The notes beneath the pieces are model-generated. The model saw only the letters and a list, made by a program, of their open reading frames with translations, had not been told where the DNA came from and ran no database searches. Source: Phytobacter massiliensis JC163 (GTDB lineage: Bacteria; Pseudomonadota; Gammaproteobacteria; Enterobacterales; Enterobacteriaceae). From it: a DNA stretch of 39,127 nucleotides. Positions within the stretch are counted from its first letter, which is position 1. Each line of letters opens with the position of its first letter. The translations under genes and the position numbers were made by a program. Location: assembly GCF_000321045.1 (NCBI RefSeq), contig NZ_HE578945.1:1772954-1812080 (forward strand), in the 5' to 3' direction. Of the stretch, positions 16,531 through 25,732 are shown one piece after another.

Positions 16531-17226
16531 ATGTTCAGAAAATTAGCGGCCGAATGTTTTGGTACATTCTGGCTGGTTTTTGGTGGTTGTGGGAGCGCGG
16601 TGCTGGCCGCGGCGTATCCTGCCCTGGGAATCGGTTTTGCGGGCGTTGCGCTGGCATTTGGTTTAACGGTATTAACAATGGCGTATGCCGTTGGTCATAT
16701 TTCCGGCGGCCATTTTAATCCTGCCGTTACATTAGGCTTATGGGCCGGGGGACGTTTTCCTACAAAAGAGATTATTGGTTATATCATCGCGCAGGTTATC
16801 GGCGGGATAATTGCCGCAGCCGTGTTATATGTTATTGCGAGCGGTAAAGCGGGTTTTGATGTTGCCGCCAGCGGATTTGCTTCCAACGGTTATGGCGAAC
16901 ACTCGCCGGATCACTATTCTCTCACCGCGGCTATTGTCATTGAGATCGTCCTGACCTGCGGCTTTTTACTGGTTATCCTTGGCTCGACCGATAAATATGC
17001 GCCAGCCGGTTTTGCGCCGATCGCGATTGGTTTAGCCCTCACCCTCATCCATTTAATCAGCATTCCGGTGACCAATACCTCGGTTAACCCGGCGCGTAGT
17101 ACCGCCGTCGCCATTTTCCAGGGCGGCTGGGCGCTGGATCAGCTGTGGCTCTTTTGGGTTATGCCTGTGATTGGTGGGCTTCTTGGTGGCGTCCTCTACC
17201 GGACCCTGCTGGAAAAACGCCGCTAA
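16531..17226 (+). CDS. aqpZ: Aquaporin Z
   Basis: AqpZ is a tetrameric inner-membrane channel specific for water. The 231 residues match the E. coli length. Six membrane helices and two half-helices are expected. The first NPA box is at Asn63-Pro64-Ala65 (HFNPAVTLG) and the second is in [10 protein letters not shown], whose following arginine is the selectivity-filter residue typical of water-specific channels. GAGG precedes the ATG. It is divergent from ybjD and followed by a terminator. Confidence 0.97.
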   Translation: MFRKLAAECFGTFWLVFGGCGSAVLAAAYPALGIGFAGVALAFGLTVLTMAYAVGHISGGHFNPAVTLGLWAGGRFPTKEIIGYIIAQVIGGIIAAAVLYVIASGKAGFDVAASGFASNGYGEHSPDHYSLTAAIVIEIVLTCGFLLVILGSTDKYAPAGFAPIAIGLALTLIHLISIPVTNTSVNPARSTAVAIFQGGWALDQLWLFWVMPVIGGLLGGVLYRTLLEKRR

Positions 17227-17232
17227 ACAACA

Positions 17233-17261
17233 GTAACCCAACCGCGCGTTGGGTTATTTTT
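17233..17261 (+). terminator. Rho-independent terminator of aqpZ
   Basis: AACCCAAC (17235-17242) and GTTGGGTT (17248-17255) pair around a GC-rich loop and are followed by ATTTTT. It sits immediately before the putative ARG boxes of lysO. Confidence 0.85.
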
Positions 17262-17298
17262 ATGCATATTTTTTCTTTTTTATGCGGCTTTACTCATA
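17261..17298. promoter_or_regulatory. Putative tandem ARG boxes (ArgR) upstream of lysO
   Basis: TGCAT-ATTT-TTTCT (17263-17276) and TGCGG-CTTT-ACTCA (17283-17296) resemble the ArgR half-site pair TGAAT-W4-ATTCA and are spaced two bases apart as 18-base boxes. ArgR control of lysO (ybjE) is known in E. coli. A weak TTTACT -35 (17290-17295) overlaps the second box, consistent with repression. Confidence 0.5.
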
Positions 17299-17357
17299 TG
17301 CCGTGATTAGGTAGTGTGTCCGGGTGCGTTAACATTTTGCAAGGATCCGGGCTGTTC

Positions 17358-18257
17358 ATGTTCTCAGGACTTTTAATTATTCTTGTTCCGCTTATCGTCG
17401 GTTATCTCATTCCTCTTCGTCATAAAGCCGCGCTCACGTTAATTAACCAGCTACTAAGCTGGATAGTCTACGTGATCCTCTTTTTTATGGGGATCAGCCT
17501 CGCTTTCCTGGATAATCTGGCCAGCAATCTGCTGGCGATTTTTCATTATTCCGCCGTCAGCATCACGATTATATTGCTGTGCAATGCCGCCGCCCTGCTG
17601 TGGCTTGAGCGGGCGATGCCGTGGCGACATCAGCACCGTCAGGAGAAGCTGCCCTCGCGCGTGGCGATGGCGCTGGAGTCACTGAAACTGTGCGGCGTAG
17701 TGGTGGCGGGTTTTGTCGTCGGGCTGTCGGGGCTGGGCTTTTTGCAGCACGCCACCGAAGCCAGCGAATATACGCTTATTTTCCTGCTGTTTCTGATTGG
17801 TATCCAGCTGCGCAATAACGGCATGACGTTACGTCAGATTGTACTTAATCGCCGGGGGATGATTATTGCCGTGGTTGTGGCCCTGAGTTCGCTGGCCGGT
17901 GGGGTTATTAACGCTTTTGTGCTGGATTTACCGCTCAATACCGGCCTGGCGATGGCCTCCGGGTTTGGCTGGTATTCGCTTTCCGGCATTCTGCTTACTG
18001 AATCTTTTGGCCCGGTCATTGGCAGCGCCGCCTTCTTCAACGATCTGGCCCGCGAGCTTATCGCCATTATGCTGATTCCGGGGCTGGTGCGCCGCAGCCG
18101 CTCCACCGCGCTGGGGCTGTGCGGCGCAACCTCCATGGACTTTACCCTGCCCGTGCTGCAACGTACCGGCGGGCTGGATATGGTGCCCGCCGCCATTGTG
18201 CACGGTTTTATTCTCAGCCTTCTTGTTCCCCTGTTAATGGCCTTTTTCTCTGCCTGA
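17358..18257 (+). CDS. lysO: L-lysine exporter LysO (YbjE)
   Basis: LysO exports lysine and its toxic analogue thialysine across the inner membrane. Starting at MFSGLLIILVP gives 299 residues, the E. coli length; the frame extends 14 codons further upstream. AAGGA lies rather far (12 bases) from this ATG. About eight membrane helices are visible. The conserved stretches are LFFMGISLAFLDNL, FLIGIQLRNNG, SGFGWYSLSGILLTE and SAAFFNDLARE. Acidic residues in the last two are in regions reported as functional in the family. Followed by a hairpin at 18264-18289. Confidence 0.94.
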   Translation: MFSGLLIILVPLIVGYLIPLRHKAALTLINQLLSWIVYVILFFMGISLAFLDNLASNLLAIFHYSAVSITIILLCNAAALLWLERAMPWRHQHRQEKLPSRVAMALESLKLCGVVVAGFVVGLSGLGFLQHATEASEYTLIFLLFLIGIQLRNNGMTLRQIVLNRRGMIIAVVVALSSLAGGVINAFVLDLPLNTGLAMASGFGWYSLSGILLTESFGPVIGSAAFFNDLARELIAIMLIPGLVRRSRSTALGLCGATSMDFTLPVLQRTGGLDMVPAAIVHGFILSLLVPLLMAFFSA

Positions 18258-18263
18258 TACCTC

Positions 18264-18289
18264 TTTGGCGGTAGCCTGCTACCGCCAAA
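18264..18289. terminator. Strong hairpin after lysO
   Basis: TTTGGCGGTAG (18264-18274) and CTACCGCCAAA (18279-18289) form an eleven-base perfect stem with loop CCTG. There is no T tract on either strand, so it may end transcription inefficiently or protect the 3' end. It abuts the FNR-like site of hcp. Confidence 0.6.
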
Positions 18290-18290
18290 C

Positions 18291-18304
18291 TTGCGCTAAA
18301 TCAA
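18291..18304. promoter_or_regulatory. FNR-type site upstream of hcp
   Basis: TTGCG-CTAA-ATCAA matches the FNR consensus TTGAT-N4-ATCAA at eight of ten positions. A -10-like CATAAT at 18354-18359 places the start near 18366, about 68 bases downstream of the site centre, close to the position reported for FNR at E. coli hcp. Confidence 0.6.
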
Positions 18305-18363
18305 TCTCTCCTCAGGTTGCATAAAAAACACCTTTTAAGCCCCCCGGTGTCAGCATAATCTTA

Positions 18364-18386
18364 AACATGTATTTCAAATATAACTT
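18364..18386. promoter_or_regulatory. NsrR operator of hcp-hcr
   Basis: AACATGTATTT (18364-18374) and AAATATAACTT (18376-18386) are 11-base arms around one central C, the arrangement of NsrR sites (AAGATGYATTT-N-AAATRCATCTT type). It covers the predicted start region of hcp, fitting repression relieved by nitric oxide. Confidence 0.7.
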
Positions 18387-18402
18387 TTAAAAAGGTGTGA
18401 CT

Positions 18403-20055
18403 ATGTTTTGTGTGCAATGTGAACAAACCATCCGTACCCCGGCTGGCGATGGCTGCGCCTATGCGCAGGGTATGTGCGGCAAAACGGCCGAAACATCAGA
18501 CCTGCAGGATTTGCTCATCGCCGCGCTGCAAGGGCTGTCTGCATGGGCCAGCAAAGCGCGTGAATACGGCATCATTGACCATGAGATCGACAACTTTGCC
18601 CCTCGCGCCTTTTTCTCTACCCTGACCAATGTCAACTTCGACTCGGTGCGCATCGTGGGCTACGCCCGGGATGCCATTGCCAGACGCGAAAGCATAAAGG
18701 CCCGCACGCTGGCGAAAGACCCGACGGCGCGCGTAGAAAACCCGATGGCAGAACTGCAACTGGTCAGCGACGATCTGGGCGATTTGCAGCGTCAGGCCGC
18801 CGCCTTCGCGCCGAATATCGACAAAGCGGCGATCGGCGAAAACATTCTCGGCCTGCGCCTGCTCTGCCTGTACGGCCTGAAAGGGGCGGCGGCCTATATG
18901 GAGCACGCCCACGTGCTGGGCCAGTACGACAACGAGATCTACGCCCAGTACCATAAAATTATGGCCTGGCTCGGTACCTGGCCTGCCGATATGACCGCGC
19001 TGCTCAACTGCGCGATGGAAATCGGCCAGATGAATTTCAAAGTGATGAGCATCCTCGACGCGGGCGAAACCAGCGCTTACGGCCATCCAACGCCGACGCA
19101 GGTCAATGTCAAAGCCGTCGCCGGGAAGTGCATCCTTATTTCCGGTCACGATCTGAAAGATTTGCACAACCTGCTGCAGCAAACCGAAGGCACCGGCGTA
19201 AACGTCTACACCCACGGCGAGATGTTACCGGCGCACGGTTACCCGGAGCTGCGGAAATATAAACATCTGGTGGGCAACTACGGCAGCGGCTGGCAGAACC
19301 AGCAGGTGGAGTTTGCCCGCTTCCCCGGCCCCATTGTGATGACCTCCAACTGTATTATTGACCCGACGGTGGGCGCGTATGATGAGCGCATCTGGACCCG
19401 CAGCATCGTCGGCTGGCCGGGCGTTAACCATCTGGAAGGCGACGACTTCGCCCCGGTTATCGCACAGGCGCAACAGCTGGGCGGCTTCCCGTACAGCGAA
19501 ATCGAGCATCTGATTACCGTCGGCTTTGGCCGCCAGACGCTGCTCGGCGCGGTGGATACGCTGATTGACCTGGTGAGCCGGGAAAAACTTCGCCACGTCT
19601 TCCTGCTCGGCGGCTGCGATGGCGCGCGCGGCGAACGTAACTACTTCACCGATTTTGCCACCCAGGTGCCGGACGACTGCCTGATCCTGACGCTCGCCTG
19701 CGGGAAATACCGCTTCAACAAGCTGGACTTTGGCAATATCGAAGGGCTGCCGCGCCTGGTGGACGCAGGCCAGTGCAACGACGCCTACTCGGCGATTATT
19801 CTCGCGGTGACGCTGGCGGAAAAACTGGGCTGCGGCGTTAACGATCTGCCGCTGTCGCTGGTGCTGTCGTGGTTTGAGCAAAAAGCGATTGTGATCCTGC
19901 TGACGCTGCTGTCGCTGGGCGTGACCAATATCGTTACCGGTCCTACCGCGCCGGGCTTCCTGACCCCGGACCTGCTGGCGGTACTCAATGAAAAATTCGG
20001 CCTGCGTCAGATAACCACCGTTGAACAGGATATGCAGCAGCTGCTGAGCGCGTAA
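18403..20055 (+). CDS. hcp: Hydroxylamine reductase / hybrid cluster protein Hcp
   Basis: Hcp contains an Fe-S-O hybrid cluster; in E. coli it reduces nitric oxide under anaerobiosis and has S-nitrosylating activity. Starting at MFCVQCEQ gives 550 residues, as in E. coli; AGGTG lies six bases upstream, and a GTG two codons earlier is not needed. The N-terminal cysteines at 3, 6, 18 and 25 have the enteric C-x2-C/C-x6-C pattern of a [2Fe-2S] cluster. Hybrid-cluster ligands are present in [25 protein letters not shown] and [10 protein letters not shown]. hcr starts ten bases after the stop, so the pair forms one operon. Confidence 0.98.
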   Translation: MFCVQCEQTIRTPAGDGCAYAQGMCGKTAETSDLQDLLIAALQGLSAWASKAREYGIIDHEIDNFAPRAFFSTLTNVNFDSVRIVGYARDAIARRESIKARTLAKDPTARVENPMAELQLVSDDLGDLQRQAAAFAPNIDKAAIGENILGLRLLCLYGLKGAAAYMEHAHVLGQYDNEIYAQYHKIMAWLGTWPADMTALLNCAMEIGQMNFKVMSILDAGETSAYGHPTPTQVNVKAVAGKCILISGHDLKDLHNLLQQTEGTGVNVYTHGEMLPAHGYPELRKYKHLVGNYGSGWQNQQVEFARFPGPIVMTSNCIIDPTVGAYDERIWTRSIVGWPGVNHLEGDDFAPVIAQAQQLGGFPYSEIEHLITVGFGRQTLLGAVDTLIDLVSREKLRHVFLLGGCDGARGERNYFTDFATQVPDDCLILTLACGKYRFNKLDFGNIEGLPRLVDAGQCNDAYSAIILAVTLAEKLGCGVNDLPLSLVLSWFEQKAIVILLTLLSLGVTNIVTGPTAPGFLTPDLLAVLNEKFGLRQITTVEQDMQQLLSA

Positions 20056-20065
20056 GGAGTAAATA

Positions 20066-21034
20066 ATGACAATGCCAACCCCGCAGTGCCCGTGGCGTAT
20101 GCAGGTTCACCACATCCACCAGGAGACGCCGGATGTCTGGACGCTGTCGCTGTTATGCCACGACTACTACCCGTACCGCGCCGGACAGTATGCGCTGGTC
20201 AGTATCCGCAATAGCGCGGACACGCTGCGCGCCTATACCCTCTCTTCAACGCCGGGGGTGAGTGAATACATTACGCTCACCGTTCGTCGTCTGGAGAATG
20301 GCGCCGGCTCGCAGTGGCTGACCCGGGAAGTCAAACGCGGTGATTATCTCTGGCTTTCAGACGCCCAGGGGGAATTTACCTGCGACAACCAGGCCTCAGA
20401 CAAGCTGCTGTTGCTGGCTGCGGGCTGTGGGGTGACGCCGGTGATGTCGATGCGCCGCTGGCTGGCGAAGTATCGCCCGCAAACGGATGTACAGGTGATT
20501 TTCAGCGTCCGTTCACCGCAGGATGTTATTTTTGCCGATGAGTGGCAGCGCTATCCCGTCACGCTGGTGGCGGAGCAGAATGCCACGGCGGGATTTGTAC
20601 CAGGCCGCCTGACCCCGGAACTGCTTCGCGCCGTACCGGACCTGGCGGAGCGGACGGTGATGACCTGCGGCCCTGCGCCCTATATGGAGCAGGTAGAAGA
20701 GGCAGTGAAGTCGTTGGGGGTCACGCGTTTTTTCAAAGAGAAGTTCTTTACGCCGGTTGCCGAAGCGGCCACCAGCGGGCTTAAATTCACCCGCCTGCAG
20801 CCTGCGCGGGAGTTCTACGCGCCGGTCGGCTCGACGCTGCTTGAGGCGCTGGAAAGCAATAAAGTGCCGGTCAACGCCGCCTGCCGTGCCGGGGTCTGCG
20901 GCTGCTGTAAAACGCAGATTATCTCTGGCCAATACAGCGTCAACAGTACCATGACCTTAACGCCGCAGGAGATAGCCGACGGTTTTGTGCTGGCCTGCTC
21001 CTGTCGCCCGGAAAGCGATCTGGTGCTGGCGTAA
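20066..21034 (+). CDS. hcr: NADH oxidoreductase Hcr
   Basis: Hcr transfers electrons from NADH to Hcp. The 322 residues equal the E. coli length. An N-terminal FAD domain has RAYTLSS (flavin binding). The NAD domain has LLAAGCGVTPVMSM and MTCGPAPYM. A C-terminal plant-type ferredoxin domain has the cysteine cluster CRAGVCGCC plus a distal Cys in LACSC. GGAG precedes the ATG by seven bases. It is followed by REP elements. Confidence 0.98.
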   Translation: MTMPTPQCPWRMQVHHIHQETPDVWTLSLLCHDYYPYRAGQYALVSIRNSADTLRAYTLSSTPGVSEYITLTVRRLENGAGSQWLTREVKRGDYLWLSDAQGEFTCDNQASDKLLLLAAGCGVTPVMSMRRWLAKYRPQTDVQVIFSVRSPQDVIFADEWQRYPVTLVAEQNATAGFVPGRLTPELLRAVPDLAERTVMTCGPAPYMEQVEEAVKSLGVTRFFKEKFFTPVAEAATSGLKFTRLQPAREFYAPVGSTLLEALESNKVPVNAACRAGVCGCCKTQIISGQYSVNSTMTLTPQEIADGFVLACSCRPESDLVLA

Positions 21035-21041
21035 GCCCTGC

Positions 21042-21110
21042 GTAGCCCGGATAAGGCAACGCCGCATCCGGGGAAAATCCCGGGGGCGCTGGCGCTTACC
21101 CGGGCTTCAC
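21042..21110. repeat. REP element pair downstream of hcr
   Basis: GTAGCCCGGATAAGGC continues into CGCCGCATCCGGGG at 21042-21072, and an opposed CCCGGG-to-CCCGGGCTTC unit follows to 21106. It has the same family core as at 6951 and 32075. It sits between hcr and the convergent DoxX gene. Confidence 0.8.
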
Positions 21111-21122
21111 ATCGTGTGTTTG

Positions 21123-21153
21123 GTAGCCCGGATAAGGCAACGCCGCATCCGGG
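21123..21153. repeat. Single REP unit, tandem with the previous pair
   Basis: GTAGCCCGGATAAGGC then CGCCGCATCCGGG repeats the first unit at 21042 nearly exactly, including the AACG loop, about 81 bases further on. This suggests local duplication of the REP unit. It ends 19 bases before the DoxX gene. Confidence 0.8.
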
Positions 21154-21171
21154 ACGACGTGTTTAACGGTA

Positions 21172-21600
21172 TTACTTCCAGCCCGGCGCCAGCGAATAGC
21201 GCCCTGCCCCCAGCAAAGCTACCGCCAGCCCGCCGATAAAAAAGTAGACCAGGTTTTCGATAGCCCAGGCCCCCGTCTGGTCCAGCGCGCCGGTTTTACC
21301 CACTCCCACCATTAACCAGGCTACGACCATCGTAAAGGCCAGCACCAGCGCGGCCGGACGAGTAAAGATGCCCAGCACAATGAGTACTGGCGCCACCACT
21401 TCCCCTATCAGCACGCCATAGGCAATAAACGTCGGCAGGCCTTGCGCCGCCAGCATCCCGGCGATGCCATCCACCCCATCAATGAGCTTATGCACCCCGT
21501 GAAATAGCATAAGTCCACCCACGGCCAGACGCAGCAGTAAACGGCCAAAATCCTCGTGCGACAACATTTTATTAACTGTATTTAACGTTGATTTAACCAT
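21172..21600 (-). CDS. DoxX-family inner-membrane protein
   Basis: The 142-residue protein has four membrane helices: about 20-38, 58-78, 84-104 and 112-132. It has the DoxX-like features LLRLAVGGLMLFHGVHKL near the first helix and LIGEVVAPVLIVLGIFTRPAAL in the middle. DoxX proteins relate to a quinone-linked thiosulfate oxidoreductase subunit, but most enterobacterial members (YqjF/YphA-like) lack an assigned role. The ATG at 21600 has AGGA about ten bases upstream. It is divergent from poxB, a quinone-reducing enzyme, over about 150 bases. K-12 has no gene here. Confidence 0.85.
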   Translation of the reverse strand: MVKSTLNTVNKMLSHEDFGRLLLRLAVGGLMLFHGVHKLIDGVDGIAGMLAAQGLPTFIAYGVLIGEVVAPVLIVLGIFTRPAALVLAFTMVVAWLMVGVGKTGALDQTGAWAIENLVYFFIGGLAVALLGAGRYSLAPGWK

Positions 21601-21712
21601 CTGAAATGATTCCTGTTTTCATGATTTTCCTCAGACTATTCTTATTCACAGCAGAAAGATAGCCCCGGTAAATCAGGGGCAATTATGGACACAAAAAATA
21701 CAGCGCAATGAA

Positions 21713-21719
21713 CTACGCT
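21713..21719 (+). promoter_or_regulatory. Candidate sigma-S type -10 of poxB
   Basis: CTACGCT fits the sigma-S extended -10 pattern CTAYRCT. It lies 33 bases before the poxB ATG, giving a leader of about 25 bases. poxB is an established RpoS-dependent gene in E. coli. No clear -35 is seen, which is normal for such promoters. Confidence 0.5.
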
Positions 21720-21751
21720 TTGAAGCGGTCTAATAACAAGGAGTGGTAAAG

Positions 21752-23470
21752 ATGAAACAGACAGTGGCTGCCTATATTGCAAAAACGCTGGAACAGGCAG
21801 GGGTAAAACGCATCTGGGGCGTGACCGGAGATTCCTTAAATGGACTCAGCGACAGCCTTAACCGAATGGGGACCATCGAATGGATGTCCACCCGCCATGA
21901 AGAGGTCGCCGCCTTTGCCGCAGGCGCAGAAGCACAGCTTACAGGCGAACTGGCGGTATGTGCTGGCTCCTGCGGTCCGGGCAACCTGCATCTGATTAAC
22001 GGTCTGTTTGACTGTCATCGCAACCACGTTCCTGTTCTGGCGATTGCCGCGCACATCCCCTCCAGCGAAATTGGCAGCGGCTATTTCCAGGAGACCCACC
22101 CGCAGGAGTTGTTCCGGGAATGCAGCCACTATTGCGAGCTGGTCTCCTCCCCCGAGCAGATCCCGCAGGTGCTGGCTATCGCCCTGCGCAAAGCGGTGCT
22201 GAACCGGGGCGTATCGGTGATTGTATTGCCGGGCGACGTAGCGCTTAAGCCCGCGCCGGAGGGGGCCAGCAGCCACTGGTATCCGGCCCCGCAGCCGGTT
22301 GTCGTCCCCGCCGAGGAGGAGCTGAAAAAACTGGCGCAGCTGCTGCGTTACTCCAGCAATATCGCGCTGCTATGCGGCAGCGGCTGCGCCGGGGCGCACA
22401 GCACGCTGATTGAATTTGCCGGTAAGCTGAAAGCGCCGATTGTCCATGCCATGCGCGGCAAAGAGCATATTGAATATGACAACCCCTACGATGTGGGGAT
22501 GACCGGGCTGATTGGCTTCTCGTCCGGCTTTCACGCCATGATGAATGCCGACACGCTGATCCTTCTTGGCACCCAGTTCCCCTATCGCGCCTTCTACCCC
22601 ACCGACGCGAAAATTATTCAGATTGATATCAATCCGGCCAGCATTGGCGCGCACAGTAAAGTCGATATGGCGTTAGTGGGTGATATCAACGCCACCCTCG
22701 CCGCCCTGCTCCCCCTGCTGGAGGAGAAGACCGACCGCCGTTTCCTTGATAAAGCGCTTGAGCACTACCGCGATGCGCGCAAAGGGCTGGATGAGCTGGC
22801 GAAGCCGAGCGAGAAAGCGATCCACCCGCAGTATCTGGCGCAGCAGATTAGCCACTTCGCCGCCGATGACGCTATTTTCACCTGCGATGTCGGTACGCCT
22901 ACGGTCTGGGCGGCGCGCTACCTGAAAATGAACGGCAAACGTCGTCTTCTGGGGTCGTTTAACCACGGCTCAATGGCCAACGCCATGCCGCAGGCGCTGG
23001 GCGCGAAGGCGACCCATCCGGAGCGCCAGGTGGTGGCGATGTGCGGCGACGGCGGTTTCAGCATGCTGATGGGGGATTTTCTCTCCATTGCGCAGATGAA
23101 GCTGCCGGTGAAAATCGTCGTCTTCAATAACAGCGTATTGGGCTTTGTGGCGATGGAGATGAAAGCGGGCGGCTACCTGACCGACGGTACTGAACTGCAC
23201 GACACCAACTTCGCGCGTATTGCCGAAGCCTGCGGCATCACCGGCATTCGGGTGGAGAAATCCGCCGATGTGGACGAAGCCCTGCAGCGCGCCTTCTCCC
23301 TTGACGGGCCGGTGCTGGTGGACGTGGTCGTCGCCAAAGAGGAGCTGGCGATGCCGCCGCAGATCAAGCTGGAGCAGGCCAAAGGTTTCAGCCTTTACAT
23401 GCTGCGCGCCATCATCAACGGACGGGGCGATGAAGTTATGGAACTGGCGAAAACTAACTGGCTCAGGTAA
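21752..23470 (+). CDS. poxB: Pyruvate dehydrogenase (quinone) / pyruvate oxidase PoxB
   Basis: PoxB oxidatively decarboxylates pyruvate to acetate and CO2 and passes electrons to ubiquinone; it is a peripheral membrane flavoprotein using thiamine diphosphate. Starting at [12 protein letters not shown] gives 572 residues, the E. coli length; AAGGAG lies eight bases upstream. The ThDP motif begins at CGDGGFSM and ends at VVFNN; the catalytic Glu is in [10 protein letters not shown]; the FAD domain includes GTQFPYR. The C-terminal amphipathic segment [17 protein letters not shown], used for lipid activation in E. coli, is intact. Confidence 0.98.
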   Translation: MKQTVAAYIAKTLEQAGVKRIWGVTGDSLNGLSDSLNRMGTIEWMSTRHEEVAAFAAGAEAQLTGELAVCAGSCGPGNLHLINGLFDCHRNHVPVLAIAAHIPSSEIGSGYFQETHPQELFRECSHYCELVSSPEQIPQVLAIALRKAVLNRGVSVIVLPGDVALKPAPEGASSHWYPAPQPVVVPAEEELKKLAQLLRYSSNIALLCGSGCAGAHSTLIEFAGKLKAPIVHAMRGKEHIEYDNPYDVGMTGLIGFSSGFHAMMNADTLILLGTQFPYRAFYPTDAKIIQIDINPASIGAHSKVDMALVGDINATLAALLPLLEEKTDRRFLDKALEHYRDARKGLDELAKPSEKAIHPQYLAQQISHFAADDAIFTCDVGTPTVWAARYLKMNGKRRLLGSFNHGSMANAMPQALGAKATHPERQVVAMCGDGGFSMLMGDFLSIAQMKLPVKIVVFNNSVLGFVAMEMKAGGYLTDGTELHDTNFARIAEACGITGIRVEKSADVDEALQRAFSLDGPVLVDVVVAKEELAMPPQIKLEQAKGFSLYMLRAIINGRGDEVMELAKTNWLR

Positions 23471-23490
23471 AACATCCTTATTTAACCCGG

Positions 23491-23527
23491 CGCTCTCCCT
23501 CTCGCGGCCAACCCGCGATGGAGAGCG
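23491..23527. other. Branched hairpin between poxB and ltaE
   Basis: CGCTCTCC (23491-23498) pairs with GGAGAGCG (23520-23527), and inside it TCGCGG (23502-23507) pairs with CCGCGA (23513-23518). There is no T tract. It ends 17 bases before the ltaE ATG, so it may influence mRNA stability or the relative expression of the two genes rather than terminate. Confidence 0.55.
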
Positions 23528-23544
23528 TCTATAAGGATATTTTT

Positions 23545-24543
23545 ATGATCGATTTACGCAGCGATACCGTCACCCGCCCGAGCCGCGCCATGCTCGAAAA
23601 GATGTTCTCCGCCCCCGTTGGCGACGATGTGTATGGCGACGACCCCACCGTGAATGAACTGCAAAACTATGCCGCCGACCTTGCGGGCAAAGAGGCGGCG
23701 CTTTTTCTACCTACCGGCACGCAGGCCAACCTGGTGGCGCTGTTAACGCACTGCCAGCGCGGCGAGGAGTATATTGCGGGTCAGGGCGCGCATAACTATC
23801 TGTATGAAGCGGGCGGCGCGGCGGTGCTGGGCAGCATCCAGCCCCAGCCTATCGATGCCGCCGCCGACGGCACGCTGCCGCTCGATAAGGTCGCGGCGAA
23901 AATCAAAGCCGACGACATTCATTTCGCCCGCACCCGGCTGCTCAGCCTTGAAAATACCCATAACGGTAAAGTGCTGCCGCGCGAGTATCTGCGCGAGGCG
24001 TGGGAGTTTACTCGCCAGCGCAACCTGGCCCTGCATGTCGACGGCGCGCGCATTTTTAACGCCGTGGTGGAATATGGCTGTGAACTTCGCGATATCACGC
24101 AGTATTGCGACTCCTTCACTATCTGCCTCTCTAAAGGCCTGGGCACGCCGGTTGGATCGCTGCTGGTGGGCAGCGCCGAGTATATCAGGCGCGCGAATCG
24201 CTGGCGGAAGATGACCGGCGGCGGCATGCGCCAGTCGGGTATTCTTGCGGCGGCAGGCCTGTATGCCCTGCAACACCATGTCGAACGACTGAAAGAGGAC
24301 CATGACAACGCCGCCTGGCTTGCTGGCCAACTGCGCGAAGCCGGGGCGGACGTTATGCGCCACGATACCAATATGCTGTTTGTCCGCGTCGGCGACGACT
24401 GCGCGGCGCTGGGGGCGTTCCTGCGCGAGCGCGGCGTACTGATCAACGCCTCCCCGATTGTCAGGCTGGTCACCCATCTGGACGTGAACCGCGCGCAGCT
24501 GGCGGAAGTGGCAGGCCACTGGCAGGCGTTTATGCAGCGCTGA
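23545..24543 (+). CDS. ltaE: Low-specificity L-threonine aldolase
   Basis: LtaE is a pyridoxal-phosphate enzyme that cleaves L-threonine and L-allo-threonine to glycine and acetaldehyde. Starting at [12 protein letters not shown] gives 332 residues (E. coli 333), with AAGGA eight bases upstream. The cofactor lysine is Lys197 in CLSKGLGTP; the [10 protein letters not shown] motif supplies the aspartate that contacts the pyridine ring. The [10 protein letters not shown] loop is conserved. It follows poxB on the same strand, as in E. coli. Its next neighbour in K-12, ybjT, is absent. Confidence 0.97.
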   Translation: MIDLRSDTVTRPSRAMLEKMFSAPVGDDVYGDDPTVNELQNYAADLAGKEAALFLPTGTQANLVALLTHCQRGEEYIAGQGAHNYLYEAGGAAVLGSIQPQPIDAAADGTLPLDKVAAKIKADDIHFARTRLLSLENTHNGKVLPREYLREAWEFTRQRNLALHVDGARIFNAVVEYGCELRDITQYCDSFTICLSKGLGTPVGSLLVGSAEYIRRANRWRKMTGGGMRQSGILAAAGLYALQHHVERLKEDHDNAAWLAGQLREAGADVMRHDTNMLFVRVGDDCAALGAFLRERGVLINASPIVRLVTHLDVNRAQLAEVAGHWQAFMQR

Positions 24544-24560
24544 TATCCCCCGTCATTCAG

Positions 24561-24589
24561 GCCTGTCGTCCGCAAAACGGGCGACAGGC
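24561..24589. terminator. Hairpin after ltaE
   Basis: GCCTGTCGTCCG (24561-24572) and CGGGCGACAGGC (24578-24589) form a twelve-base stem with one G-T pair and loop CAAAA. No T tract follows on the plus strand. Confidence 0.5.
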
Positions 24590-24710
24590 AGAACAAAACA
24601 GAGAAAAAAAGTAAATTCAGACGGTAATCTTTCATGTTTCCCATTGCATAGCGCCCATTTTCACGGAAGAATGCGCACGCAATGATTGCGGGTCACTATA
24701 GTGGATTGCT

Positions 24711-25724
24711 ATGAAGGTTCTGGTTACAGGCGCAACCAGCGGTTTAGGCCGAAACGCCGTGGAGTATTTACGCCAAAAGGGAATTAGCGTTCGCGCGACG
24801 GGCCGCAATAAAGCAATGGGCGAGCTACTGGTCAAAATGGGCGCGGAGTTTATTCATGCCGATTTGACAGAGCTGGTCTCCTCGCAGGCAAAGGTGATGC
24901 TGGCCGGGGTGGATACCCTCTGGCACTGCTCAAGCTTTACCTCCCCCTGGGGCACGCAGGCCGCGTTTGATCTGGCTAACGTACGCGCCACCCGCCGTCT
25001 GGGCGAGTGGGCGGTCGCCTGGGGCGTGCGCAATTTTATTCACATCTCTTCGCCGTCGCTCTATTTCGATTATCACCATCGCCGCGACATTGACGAAGCG
25101 TTTCGTCCTGTCCGCTTCGCCAATGAGTTTGCCCGCAGTAAAGCCGCCGGCGAAGAGGTTATCCAGTTACTGGCCCAGGCTAACCCGCATACGCGTTTTA
25201 CCGTCTTACGCCCGCAGAGCCTGTTCGGCCCCCATGACAAGGTATTTGTTCCCCGTCTGGTCCAGATGATGCACCACTACCGCAGCGTCCTGCTGCCGCG
25301 CGGCGGGCGGGCGCTGGTGGATATGACCTACTATGAGAACGCGGTACACGCCATGTGGCTGGCAAGCCAGCCTGCCTGTGACGGGCTGCCTTCCGGGCGC
25401 ACCTACAATATCACCAACGGTCAGCCACAGCCGCTGCGCGCCATCGTGCAACGCCTGATTGACGAACTGGATATTGACTGCCGTATCCGCTCCGTTCCCT
25501 ATCCCATGCTGGATATCGTGGCGCGCAGCATGGAGCGTTTCGGCGATAAAACGGCGAAAGAGCCCGCCCTTACCCATTACGGCGTTTCGAAGCTTAACTT
25601 CGACTTCACCCTCGATATCCGCCGCGCGCAGCAGGAGCTGGGCTATCAACCGGTGGTAACCCTGGAAGAAGGGATTATGCGCACGGCGCTGTGGCTGAGA
25701 GACCACGGCAAGCTGCACCGCTAA
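24711..25724 (+). CDS. ybjS: NAD(P)-dependent epimerase/dehydratase-family protein YbjS
   Basis: YbjS is an extended short-chain dehydrogenase of unknown substrate. The 337-residue product has an N-terminal Rossmann fold with GATSGLG (residues 7-13), DLTE and an IHISSPSLY segment. The usual tyrosine-lysine pair may be changed: the SSPSLYF(x)n region has Tyr, and the later [10 protein letters not shown] supplies Lys. [10 protein letters not shown] is the family substrate-side motif. The ribosome site is weak (GGA six bases upstream). It is convergent with the WG-repeat-like gene at 25733, eight bases apart. Confidence 0.92.
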   Translation: MKVLVTGATSGLGRNAVEYLRQKGISVRATGRNKAMGELLVKMGAEFIHADLTELVSSQAKVMLAGVDTLWHCSSFTSPWGTQAAFDLANVRATRRLGEWAVAWGVRNFIHISSPSLYFDYHHRRDIDEAFRPVRFANEFARSKAAGEEVIQLLAQANPHTRFTVLRPQSLFGPHDKVFVPRLVQMMHHYRSVLLPRGGRALVDMTYYENAVHAMWLASQPACDGLPSGRTYNITNGQPQPLRAIVQRLIDELDIDCRIRSVPYPMLDIVARSMERFGDKTAKEPALTHYGVSKLNFDFTLDIRRAQQELGYQPVVTLEEGIMRTALWLRDHGKLHR

Positions 25725-25732
25725 ACGGCAGG

